In this document: one piece after another, positions 34,321 through 43,019 of the stretch | Layout: each line of letters starts with the position of its first letter | Position numbering within the stretch: the first letter of the stretch is position 1 | NCBI GenBank assembly: GCA_963732415.1 | Contig: CAVSZK010000009.1 | Span: 1 to 64,000 of the forward strand | From: RPQJ01 sp963732415 | GTDB taxonomy: Bacteria > Pseudomonadota > Gammaproteobacteria > Steroidobacterales > Steroidobacteraceae | Length of the DNA: 64,000 nucleotides | Direction of reading: 5' to 3' | Notes under the pieces: generated by a model | Told to the model about the DNA's origin: nothing | The model's database searches: none | Seen by the model: only the letters and a program-made list of their open reading frames with translations | Translations under genes and position numbers: made by a program

Positions 34321-35808
34321 TCAGGCGACGCTGACGGTCGGCACGAAGTCGGAAGTGTCGGTGGACGCGTAGTTGAACGTGACGTCCTTCCAGGTCATCA
34401 GTGCGGCCGCAAGAGGCTTGCAGGTCTTCGCGGCCGTCGCGAGGATCTCCGGACCCTCGCTCGCGATGTCGCGTCCCTCGTTGCGCGCAAGGACCATGGT
34501 CTCCAGCGCGACCCGGTTCGCGGTGGCGCCGGCCTGTATGCCGTCCGGGTGGCCGATCGTGCCGCCGCCGAACTGCAGCACCACGTCGTCGCCGAACAGG
34601 TCGATGAGCTGGTGCATCTGGCCAGCGTGGATGCCGCCCGAGGCGACCGGCATGACCTTGCGCAGGCCCGCCCAGTCCTGGTCGAAGAAGAGGCCGCGCG
34701 GGAAATCCTGCTTCGTAAAGCTGTCCCTGCAGACGTTGTAATAACCCTGCACTGTCATCGGGTCGCCCTCGAGCTTGCCGACCGCGGTTCCCGCGTGCAG
34801 GTGATCGACGCCCGCGAGCCTGAGCCACTTGGCGATCACGCGGAACGAGACGCCGTGGTTCTTCTGACGCGTGTAGGTGCCGTGACCCGCGCGGTGCATG
34901 TGCAGGATCATGTCGTTGTCGCGCGCCCAGTTCGACATCGACTGGATCGCGGTCCAGCCAATGACCAGGTCGACCATCACGATCACCGAGCCGAGTTCCT
35001 TCGCGAACTCGGCACGCCGGTACATTTCCTCCATCGTGCCGGCCGTGATGTTCAGGTAGTGGCCCTTGACCTCGCCGCTTGCCGCCTGCGCCTTCAGCAC
35101 CGCCTCCATGCAGAAGCTGAAGCGGTCGCGCCAGTGCATGAAGGGCTGCGAGTTGATGTTCTCGTCGTCCTTGGTGAAGTCGAGTCCGCCGAGCAGGCCC
35201 TCGTAGACCACGCGGCCGTAGTTCTTTCCCGAGAGCCCCAGCTTTGGCTTGATCGTCGCGCCGAGCAGTGGCCGGCCGTATTTGTCGAGGCGCTCGCGCT
35301 CGACCACGATGCCGGTCGGCGGTCCGCGGAAGGTCTTCACGTACGCCACCGGGAAGCGCATGTCCTCGAGGCGCGCGGCCTTCAGAGGCTTGAAGCTGAA
35401 GACGTTGCCGATGATCGACGCGGTGAGGTTTGCGATCGAGCCTTCCTCGAACAAATCGAGCTCATATGCGATCCAGGCAAAGTACTGGCCTTCGATGCCG
35501 GGAACCGGCTGCACCTGGTATGCCTTGGCGCGATAGTTCTCGCAGGCCGTGAGCCGGTCAGTCCACACCACGGTCCAGGTCGCCGTCGAGGACTCGCCAG
35601 CGACGGCCGCAGCTGCCTCCTCCGGGTCCACGCCCTCCTGTGGCGTGATCCGGAAGACGGCGATCAGATCGGTGTCTTTCGGCTCGTAGCCCGCGACCCA
35701 GTAGCCCATTTCCTTGTATTTCAGGACCCCTGCCTTGTAACGGGCCGCCGTATTACCGGTCGTGCGCTGGTTGGTGCCGGCGCCCGAAGGTGTGACCGTC
35801 TGTGACAT
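34321..35808 (-). CDS. cbbL: RuBisCO large subunit, red type (form IC-like)
   Basis: Catalyses carboxylation of ribulose-1,5-bisphosphate. The 495-residue sequence has catalytic Lys187 and Lys189 in ATIKPKLGLSGKNYG, carbamylated Lys213 in GGLDFTKDDENINSQPF, loop 6 Lys in AVGKLEGDP, and GGGTIGHPDGIQAGATANRVA. The N-terminal extension and the partner genes cbbS and cbbX indicate the red-type clade. AGGAGAGG precedes the ATG. First gene of the cbb operon, divergent from cbbR across 103 bp with inverted-repeat operator candidates. Confidence 0.98.
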   Translation of the reverse strand: MSQTVTPSGAGTNQRTTGNTAARYKAGVLKYKEMGYWVAGYEPKDTDLIAVFRITPQEGVDPEEAAAAVAGESSTATWTVVWTDRLTACENYRAKAYQVQPVPGIEGQYFAWIAYELDLFEEGSIANLTASIIGNVFSFKPLKAARLEDMRFPVAYVKTFRGPPTGIVVERERLDKYGRPLLGATIKPKLGLSGKNYGRVVYEGLLGGLDFTKDDENINSQPFMHWRDRFSFCMEAVLKAQAASGEVKGHYLNITAGTMEEMYRRAEFAKELGSVIVMVDLVIGWTAIQSMSNWARDNDMILHMHRAGHGTYTRQKNHGVSFRVIAKWLRLAGVDHLHAGTAVGKLEGDPMTVQGYYNVCRDSFTKQDFPRGLFFDQDWAGLRKVMPVASGGIHAGQMHQLIDLFGDDVVLQFGGGTIGHPDGIQAGATANRVALETMVLARNEGRDIASEGPEILATAAKTCKPLAAALMTWKDVTFNYASTDTSDFVPTVSVA

Positions 35809-35873
35809 TGAAACCTCTCCTTGCCGCAGTCATCGCGGCCCGATTCCAATGTAATTTGTGCGATCGGTAATTG

Positions 35874-35913
35874 ATACTTAGTATTTATTGCTTCTGCTAT
35901 AAGTAACACTTAT
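35874..35913. promoter_or_regulatory. cbbR-cbbL intergenic operator candidates
   Basis: Two palindromes lie in the AT-rich divergent region: ATACT-T-AGTAT (35874-35884) and ATAAGT-AAC-ACTTAT (35899-35913), the second covering the cbbR start codon. LysR regulators bind interrupted T-N11-A dyads upstream of the divergent operon, so these are plausible CbbR sites, with the second suited to autorepression. Confidence 0.5.
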
Positions 35914-36892
35914 GGATCCGCGACACCTCAGCCTGCGGCAGCTGGAAGTACTCAAGGCCGTTGCGGACATGGGAACGATGGCGGCTGCGGCACGCCACCT
36001 GTTCATGACCGGCCCGGCAGTCACCCAGCAGATCCAGCAACTGGAGAAGGCGCTTGGCGCGCCCGCCTTCGATCGCATCGGGCGACGCCTGCAGATGACC
36101 GTGGCCGGAGAACGCGCGCTCGCGGCGGCGACCGACGTGCACACCCGGCTGGCAGGCCTCGCGAAAGACATGGACGCACTGCGCAAGCGCGACGATGGAA
36201 CGCTGCACCTCGGCATCCTCGCGACTGGCACGCACATCCTCCCGCCGCTGCTCGCCGAATTCCGCAGACGAGCGCCCGGCATCGCGGTTCATATGGCGGT
36301 CTCTACCCGCGCCGAGCTGGCGCGCCGCGTGAAGGACGGTGAGGTAGACATCGCCCTGATGGGCCGTGGACCGGAAGCACTGGCCGAAGGAGCAGAGCCG
36401 CGAGTTGACTCGCTTGCGCGCGAGCCCTTTGCCAGCAATCCGCACGTAGTAATCGCCTGGCCGGGGCACCCGCTTGCGGGCGAGCGCGGTATCGCCCCGA
36501 TCGAACTTCGCCACGAGTGCATCGTCCAGCGCGAGCCGGGATCGGGCACCCGGGCAATGCTGGACAACTTCCTCGGCATGCATCGAATCTCGCCGCGCGA
36601 TCGAATCACCGTCAGCGGCAACGAAATGGCGAAGCACGCCGTGATGAGCCAGCTGGGGATCAGCCTCACGTCTGCGCACACGCTGTTCCTGGAACTGAAG
36701 ACTGGCGCGCTGGTGCGGCTCGACGTGGACCACACGCCGATCGTGCGGACCTGGTACGTGGTGCATCACCCCGAACGCTGGCTGCCGCCGGCCGCGGCGG
36801 CCTTCCGTGAATACCTGCTCGACGAAGGCGCCCGCAAGGTCGAGGAAGAGACTCGCAGCCTGCTCGTGACGGGCCCCGCACGACCCACCTGA
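35912..36892 (+). CDS. cbbR: LysR-type regulator of the Calvin cycle operon
   Basis: A 326-residue LysR-family activator. The N-terminal winged helix-turn-helix (SLRQLEVLKAVADMGTMAAAARHLFMTGPAVTQQIQQLE) matches CbbR. The effector domain from about residue 90 (LHLGILATGTHILPPLLAEF) should sense Calvin-cycle or redox metabolites. It is divergent from cbbLSX-fbp-cbbP, the classic arrangement, and its ATG lies inside an inverted repeat. It ends 4 bp from the convergent kdpE. Confidence 0.93.
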   Translation: MDPRHLSLRQLEVLKAVADMGTMAAAARHLFMTGPAVTQQIQQLEKALGAPAFDRIGRRLQMTVAGERALAAATDVHTRLAGLAKDMDALRKRDDGTLHLGILATGTHILPPLLAEFRRRAPGIAVHMAVSTRAELARRVKDGEVDIALMGRGPEALAEGAEPRVDSLAREPFASNPHVVIAWPGHPLAGERGIAPIELRHECIVQREPGSGTRAMLDNFLGMHRISPRDRITVSGNEMAKHAVMSQLGISLTSAHTLFLELKTGALVRLDVDHTPIVRTWYVVHHPERWLPPAAAAFREYLLDEGARKVEEETRSLLVTGPARPT

Positions 36893-36896
36893 CCTG

Positions 36897-37664
36897 CTAG
36901 GTGTTGGAAGACTGGGCAAAATGATTGCCCGGTGGTTGTGCACCGCCCGGCGCGGATGCATCTTCGTCCGGATCGCTCGTTCTAAGCCGATAACCAAGCC
37001 CGGCCTCGGTCACCAGGAACTTCGGGCGCCGCGGGTCGGGCTCGAGCTTGTCGCGCAGTCCCTTGATGCACACACGCAGCGGGCCGGAGACCCCGACACG
37101 GTCCGGGCCCCAGGCCTCGCGCAGCAATTGTCGCGAAGTGACGATCATCCCGGCCTGGCGCGCCAGGCAGTCAAGGACGCGGTACTCCAGCGGGGTCAGG
37201 TGGATGGCGCCTGCCGGTCCGATCGCGGCACGACGGGCCAGATCGACCTGCGTCTGGCCGAGCGACAGCGCCGGAAGGGCATCCGCCCCCCGAGACGACC
37301 TGCGCAGCCCTGCGCGAACGCGCGCCAGCAGTTCGACGGCGCTGAATGGCTTCGTCACGTAATCGTCAGCGCCTGCATCCAGCGCCGCGACTTTCTGGGA
37401 TTCCATCGTGCGCGCCGACAGCACGACGATGGGCACGGCCGACCACTCTCGAACGCGACCTATCACGGCCACGCCTTCCTCGTCTGGCAGCCCCAGGTCG
37501 ACCAGCAGCAGGTCGGGCTTGTGCGTGCGCGCCTCGATCTCGCCACGCTCACCGTCGCCCGCCTCTATGACCCGGTATTGCTCCGCCTCGAGCAGCAGGC
37601 GCAGGACCGCGCGGATGCCAGGTTCATCTTCGATGACCAGGATCTGGTGCATCGCCTTCGTCAT
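36897..37664 (-). CDS. kdpE: KdpE response regulator
   Basis: OmpR-family activator of kdpFABC under potassium limitation. The 255-residue protein has acidic pocket residues EDE at 12-14, phosphoacceptor Asp56 in LLLVDLGLPDEEG, Lys in DYVTKPFSAVELLARVR, and the winged-helix domain HLTPLEYRVLDCLARQAGMI. A hydrophilic tail of about 25 residues (DEDASAPGGAQPPGNHF) extends beyond usual KdpE. Its ATG overlaps the kdpD stop by 4 nt. Confidence 0.94.
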   Translation of the reverse strand: MTKAMHQILVIEDEPGIRAVLRLLLEAEQYRVIEAGDGERGEIEARTHKPDLLLVDLGLPDEEGVAVIGRVREWSAVPIVVLSARTMESQKVAALDAGADDYVTKPFSAVELLARVRAGLRRSSRGADALPALSLGQTQVDLARRAAIGPAGAIHLTPLEYRVLDCLARQAGMIVTSRQLLREAWGPDRVGVSGPLRVCIKGLRDKLEPDPRRPKFLVTEAGLGYRLRTSDPDEDASAPGGAQPPGNHFAQSSNT

Positions 37665-40348
37665 GACACGGATTCGGCGACGGGCAACGTGAACTCGAAC
37701 CGGGCGCCGCCGTGCGTCCCGGGCCCCGCCTTGATTTCACCACCGTGCGCGCTCACGATGGCACGACAGATCGCGAGGCCAAGGCCCGCGCCGACGACGG
37801 CACTCTCCCGTCGCCCACGCTGGAACTTCTCGAACAGCAATCGAGGATCGCCCGGCGGCAATCCCTGGCCTTCATCCTCCACCACGACGTGCACCATCGA
37901 AGCGTCCGCCATTGCCTGGATTCTGATCCGCGTACCGACCGGCGTGTATTTCACCGCATTGTCGAGCAGATTCGCTATCACCTGTGACACCAACACCGGA
38001 TCCACGTTCACGCCGGGCAGGTCCTCGGGCAGGTCGATCAACACAGGATTGCGCTGCAGCCGCGGCTCGAGCCGATGCAGTGCGGTTCCGACCAGGTCTT
38101 CGACCGAATGCGCGTCGCGCCGCAACTCGACACGGCCGGACTCGAGACGCATCAGGTCGAGAACATTGGAAATGAGATTGGACATCTCATGTGCCTGTTC
38201 TTCGATCGAATGCGCGAGCGACTGGCGGTCGGCCGGATCCAGCGCGTTGCCGTGACGGACCAGCGTGGTGGCCGCGCCGGCAATTACAGCCAGCGGTGTG
38301 CGCAGGTCGTGCGATATCGACGCGAGCAGCGTGTTGCGCAGGCTCTCGCTCTCGGCAGCCACGCGCGAGGCCGCCGCTTCCTCACCGAGGGCGGCCCGTT
38401 CCCATGCCAGCGCGATCTGACTGGCGAACGTCTCGAGGAGATGCCGCTGCTCGGGCAGCAGGATGCGCCGCCGGTTGGATGGCAGCACGGCGAGTACCCC
38501 GAGCGACCGTTGCGTACCGCCGAGTGGCAGGTAAACGGCGGGTGCGGCTGGCAGCGTGTCCGTCCCGAGACCTGCGCGCTGGCCATGATCGAGGACCCAC
38601 TGCGCAATCGAGAGATCTGCGCCGCGGAACGAGCTGTCGAGTGGAGCCCCTCCGGGGTAGCGCTGCCGACCCGAAGCATCCGGGGTCAACACGACGACCA
38701 GCGAGTCGAACACCTCGGCGACGTGCTTGACGGCGACGGCCGCCATGTTGTCCCTGCCGCGCGTTCCAGCCAGTTCGCGGCTCATCGCATACAGAAGTGC
38801 GGTGCGCCGCTCACGCGCACCAGCAACGCGATTCTGCTGCCGCACATTGGCCATCAGGTTGCCGATGATGAGCGTAACGGCCAGCATCACCAGGAACGTG
38901 ATCAGGTACTGCGCATCGCTCACCTGCAACGTCAATCGTGGCGACACGAAGAAGAAGTCGAACGCCGCGACGCTGGCGATGGCGGTCAGCGTCCCCGGTC
39001 CGCGGCCGAGCCTGAGCCCGGCAATCGTCGCACCCAGTACGTAGATCATGGCGACGTTGGTCTCGTTGAACGTCGGATCCATCAGGAAGGCGATGCCGGT
39101 GCATCCCGCGGTGACCGCCGCCGCCCAGCCATAGCGCGACCAGTGCACTTCGCGCGACAGGTCCAGTTGGGGGTTCGCCCGTCCGGCCTCAGCCTGGCCC
39201 TGCCGTGCGACTACCAGCACGTCGAAGCCCTGCGCGCGTTTCACGAGTTCAGTGGCCGTCGAGGGCCGCAGCAGCGCCTGCCAGCCGCGCCGTTTCGGCT
39301 CGCCGACCAGCACGCGTGTGGCACCGCGCGTGCGCGCGTACTCCATCAGGGCCGTTGCAGCGGTCGGGCCGTCCAGAGTCACGGTGCCGGCGCCCAGCGA
39401 CTCGGCCAGGCGCAGGATGTCGATGCGTCGATCACGTTCCGGCGCCGACAGTCTCTGCAGGGCGGGCGTCTCCACGTAGACGGCCGTCCACTCGGCGTCG
39501 AGCGCATCGGCGATCCGCTTGCCGGTGCGCACGAGTTGCTCCGCCTGCACATCGGGACCGACGGCGACCAGCAGCCGATCGCGGGCAAGGTAAGCGCGCG
39601 ATTGCGAGCCCGGCAATCCCTGCGCGCGTGCCGCCGCATCGACACGGTCCGCGGTCCTGCGCAGCGCGAGCTCGCGCAGTGCCATCAGGTTCGGCTTGCG
39701 GAAAAACCGTTCGACGGCCACGCCGACCTGCTCGGACAGGTAGACCTTGCCCTGCCGCAGCCGCTGCAGCAGATCGTCCGGAGGAAGGTCGATCAGCTCG
39801 ATCTCGTCCGCCTCGTCGAGCACGTGGTCAGGGATGGTCTCGCGCTGCCGGATGCCGGTGATCTGCGCGACGAGATCGTTGAGGCTTTCGAGGTGCTGGA
39901 CGTTGAGCGTCGTCCAGACACTGATGCCTGCGTCGCACAGTTCCGCGATGTCCTGCCAGCGCTTTGCGTGCCTGGGCGGCGGCTCGCCGTCGACCAGGTT
40001 CGAGTGCGCCAGTTCGTCGACCAGCAGGATCTCGGGGTGACGCTGCAGTGCGGCGTCGAGGTCGAATTCGCGGCGCACCATGCCGCGATAATGGACCGCC
40101 TGCATCGGCAGGCCTTCCAGCGCCTCGACCATGTGTTCGGTCTCGCGACGTCCGTGCGGCTCGACGTAACCGACCACGACGTCGGTTCCCCCGGCCTTGG
40201 CCGCGAGCGCCGCCTCGAGCATCGCGTAGGTCTTGCCGACCCCGGCTGAGGCGCCAAAGAAAATGCGCAGTCGCCCGCGGCGCGCCCGCGCCTCCTCGGC
40301 CTGAACCTGTGCGAGCAGTTGGTCCGGGTCCGGGCGGTCGTCGGCCAT
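37661..40348 (-). CDS. kdpD: KdpD sensor histidine kinase
   Basis: Potassium- and turgor-responsive sensor of 895 residues. The N-terminal KdpD domain has a Walker A motif (FGASAGVGKTY, 31-41) and continues with the universal-stress-protein-like domain at about 250-370. Four membrane helices lie near 400-500, followed by a GAF-like region. The kinase core has SISHDLRTPLAVIAGAATTL, NLLDNAVKYTP, EDEGQGLPPGD and GAGLGLAICRAIVSAHGG. It starts 7 bp after kdpC within the kdp operon. Confidence 0.96.
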   Translation of the reverse strand: MADDRPDPDQLLAQVQAEEARARRGRLRIFFGASAGVGKTYAMLEAALAAKAGGTDVVVGYVEPHGRRETEHMVEALEGLPMQAVHYRGMVRREFDLDAALQRHPEILLVDELAHSNLVDGEPPPRHAKRWQDIAELCDAGISVWTTLNVQHLESLNDLVAQITGIRQRETIPDHVLDEADEIELIDLPPDDLLQRLRQGKVYLSEQVGVAVERFFRKPNLMALRELALRRTADRVDAAARAQGLPGSQSRAYLARDRLLVAVGPDVQAEQLVRTGKRIADALDAEWTAVYVETPALQRLSAPERDRRIDILRLAESLGAGTVTLDGPTAATALMEYARTRGATRVLVGEPKRRGWQALLRPSTATELVKRAQGFDVLVVARQGQAEAGRANPQLDLSREVHWSRYGWAAAVTAGCTGIAFLMDPTFNETNVAMIYVLGATIAGLRLGRGPGTLTAIASVAAFDFFFVSPRLTLQVSDAQYLITFLVMLAVTLIIGNLMANVRQQNRVAGARERRTALLYAMSRELAGTRGRDNMAAVAVKHVAEVFDSLVVVLTPDASGRQRYPGGAPLDSSFRGADLSIAQWVLDHGQRAGLGTDTLPAAPAVYLPLGGTQRSLGVLAVLPSNRRRILLPEQRHLLETFASQIALAWERAALGEEAAASRVAAESESLRNTLLASISHDLRTPLAVIAGAATTLVRHGNALDPADRQSLAHSIEEQAHEMSNLISNVLDLMRLESGRVELRRDAHSVEDLVGTALHRLEPRLQRNPVLIDLPEDLPGVNVDPVLVSQVIANLLDNAVKYTPVGTRIRIQAMADASMVHVVVEDEGQGLPPGDPRLLFEKFQRGRRESAVVGAGLGLAICRAIVSAHGGEIKAGPGTHGGARFEFTLPVAESVS

Positions 40349-40355
40349 ACGTCGA

Positions 40356-40928
40356 TTATCGTCCCGCGTCCAGCGCGAGGTTCAACTCCAGCACATTTAC
40401 CCGCGGCTCGCCAAGGACACCAAGTGTGCGTTCTTCGGTCGCTTCCTCGACGACCTGTCGTACCCTTTCCCGCGGCAGTCCCCGCTCGCGGGCCACCCGT
40501 GGCACCTGGAACTCGGCCGCAGCCCTGGAGATGTGCGGGTCGAGGCCGCTGGCGGAGGCCGTCACGAGATCCACGGGCACCGGCTTCGTATTGCCCGGGT
40601 CGGCCGCCCGCAATGCGGCGACACGGCTCTCGACGGCAGTCATCAACGCCGGGTTGAGGGGTCCCCGGTTCGAGCCGGACGACATGGCACCGTTGTTCGG
40701 CATCGACCCCGTTGCCGATGGACGGCCCCAGAAATACCGCGGCGAGGAAAATGGCTGCCCGATCAGGCGCGAGCCGACCAGCTTGCCGTCCACCCTGACG
40801 AGGCTGCCGCTGGCCTGTTCGGGAAACGCCACTGCGGCCACCAGCGTCACGAGCCCTGGGTAGACGACGCCCGTCACGACCGTCAGGAGCAGGAACACCA
40901 CCATTGCCACCCGCAGTTCACGGATCAT
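40356..40928 (-). CDS. kdpC: K+-transporting ATPase subunit C
   Basis: The single-pass subunit that assists high-affinity K+ binding by KdpFABC. The 190-residue protein has one N-terminal membrane helix (VAMVVFLLLTVVTGVVYPGL) and a periplasmic domain with SRLIGQPFSSPRYFWGRPSAT, GSNRGPLNPAL and DLVTASASGLDPHISRAAAEFQ, all KdpC signatures. It starts 10 bp after the kdpB C-terminal portion and is intact. Confidence 0.97.
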   Translation of the reverse strand: MIRELRVAMVVFLLLTVVTGVVYPGLVTLVAAVAFPEQASGSLVRVDGKLVGSRLIGQPFSSPRYFWGRPSATGSMPNNGAMSSGSNRGPLNPALMTAVESRVAALRAADPGNTKPVPVDLVTASASGLDPHISRAAAEFQVPRVARERGLPRERVRQVVEEATEERTLGVLGEPRVNVLELNLALDAGR

Positions 40929-40938
40929 TGTGCTCTCC

Positions 40939-43018
40939 TCATGCCCAACCGGTGGCCGTCAGCAGGAGGTCGATCAGCTTGATCCCCAGGAACGGCACCA
41001 CGAGTCCACCGAGCCCGTAGACGAGCAGGTTCCGGCGCAACAGGTGCGCGGCGGATGCGGCGCGGGTCTTCACGCCGCGCAATGCGAGCGGCACGAGCAC
41101 CACGATGATCAGTGCATTGAAGATCACGGCCGCGAGGATGGCGCTTTCCGGACTCGCCAGTCGCATCAGGTTGAGCGCGTCGAGCTGCGGATAGGTCGTC
41201 GCAAAGGCCGCTGGAATGATCGCGAAGTACTTGGCAACGTCGTTTGCGATCGAGAACGTCGTGAGCGCACCGCGGGTCACCAGCAACTGCTTGCCGACGT
41301 CCACCACCTCGATCAGCTTGGTGGGATTCGAGTCGAGGTCCACCATATTGCCGGCTTCCTTCGCCGCCTGCGTGCCGGTGTTCATGGCAACAGCGACATC
41401 CGCCTGCGCCAGGGCGGGTGCGTCGTTGGTTCCGTCGCCGCACATCGCGACAAGGTGCCCTTCGCCTTGGTAACGCCGGATCAAGGCGAGCTTGGTCTCC
41501 GGCGTGGCCTCGGCGAGAAAGTCGTCGACGCCGGCCTCGGCCGCGATCGCGGCCGCGGTCAGCCGGTTGTCACCGGTAACCATGACGGTCTTTATGCCCA
41601 TCTGCCGCAGTTCCGCGAAACGCTCGCGAATCCCGCCCTTGACGATGTCGCGCAGTTCGATCACGCCGAGCACGCGCCTGCCCTCGGCCACCACGAGCGG
41701 CGTCGCCCCGCCTCGCGCCACCGTATCGACCTGTTGCGTATACCGCGCCAGGCCATGGGCCGCCTTCCGCTTCCACGAATTTCCGTACCGCGTCCGCTGC
41801 GCCCTTGCGCAGCCTGCGCCCTTCCAGGTCCACGCCGCTCATGCGGGTCTGGGCCGAGAACTTGTGGAATTCATGAGTCGTGCCCGCAAGGTCGCGCCCG
41901 CGGAGCTGGAACCGTTGCTTGGCCAGCACGACGATGGAGCGTCCCTCCGGCGTCTCGTCCGCAAGCGAGGCCAGTTGCGCGGCGTCGGCGAGGTCCTGTT
42001 CCCTTACGCCTGGGGCCGCATGGAAGGCCGATGCCTGCCGGTCACCCAGCGTGATCGTGCCGGTCTTGTCGAGCAGCAGCACGTCGACGTCGCCGGCCGC
42101 CTCCACGGCGCGGCCGGACGTCGCGATCACGTTCGAGCGAACCATGCGATCCATGCCCGCAATGCCGATCGCGGACAGCAGGCCTCCGATGGTCGTGGGG
42201 ATCAGGCAGACCAGCAGTGCGACTAGTACCACCGCGGTGACAGCGGTGCCGACACCCGAGCTCTCGACTGCAAACCTGGAGAATGGCGCCAGGGTGACGG
42301 TGGCGAGCAGGAACACCAGCGTCAGGAACGAAAGCAGTATCGACAGCGCGATTTCATTCGGCGTCTTGCCGCGCTTGGCGCCCTCTACCATTGCGATCAT
42401 GCGGTCGAGGAACGCCTCGCCAGGATTGCTGGTGACACGCACCACCAGCCAGTCCGAGAGCACGCGCGTGCCACCGGTCACCGAGCAGAAATCCCCGCCC
42501 GATTCGCGCAGCACGGGCGCCGATTCGCCGGTGATGGCGCTTTCGTCCACCGACGCCACGCCGTCGATGACTTCGCCGTCCGCGGGAATGACATCCAGGG
42601 TTTCGACCAGCACGACATCGTCACGCCGCAGCGAGGAGGCCTGGACGAGGGTGTGACCGTCCTCCACGCGCCGGCCCTTGAGCTTCTTCGCCTGCACTTC
42701 CTTGCGCGTGGAACGAAGGGCCGCGGCCTGGGCCTTGCCGCGACCTTCGGCCACCGCCTCGGCGAAGTTCGCGAACAGCACGGTCAGCCACAACCACGCC
42801 GAGATCAACAGCACGAACCCGGGTCGTCCGGCCTCAGGCGCCATCCCGAGTACCGCAGCGACGCCCAGCGCAGTGGTGAAGAGGCTGCCGATGAAGACCA
42901 CGAACATCACCGGATTGCGGACCTGCACGCGCGGGTCGAGCTTGGCGAACGAATCGCGGATTCCCTGCAGGACAATGGGTCGACTCAGGGTGGTGGCACC
43001 TGCATGTAGCGCAGTCAT
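40939..43018 (-). pseudogene. kdpB: K+-transporting P-type ATPase subunit B, frameshifted
   Basis: The catalytic subunit is split across two frames. The N-terminal frame (43018 to about 41750) carries TGESAPVLRESG, the phosphorylation motif LLLDKTGTITLG and the nucleotide-binding domain up to VEAEGGPWP. The rest (MVTGDNRLTAAAIAAEAG, GDGTNDAPALAQADVAVAMN and the C-terminal helices) is in another frame, down to 40939. The break is at codons 423-424, where the coding strand reads CCTGGCGCGG; deleting one G restores PWPARYTQQVDTVARGG and a typical 692-residue KdpB. It may be a sequencing error, a recent mutation or recoding. GGAG lies 8 nt before the ATG at 43018. Without correction the Kdp pump cannot work. 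Confidence 0.9.
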
Positions 43019-43019
43019 C

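Noticed and set aside
40939..41721. Calling the kdpB C-terminal frame a separate gene with GTG start.
   Set aside because: No ribosome site precedes the GTG and the protein begins in mid-domain; it is better explained as the 3' part of frameshifted kdpB.
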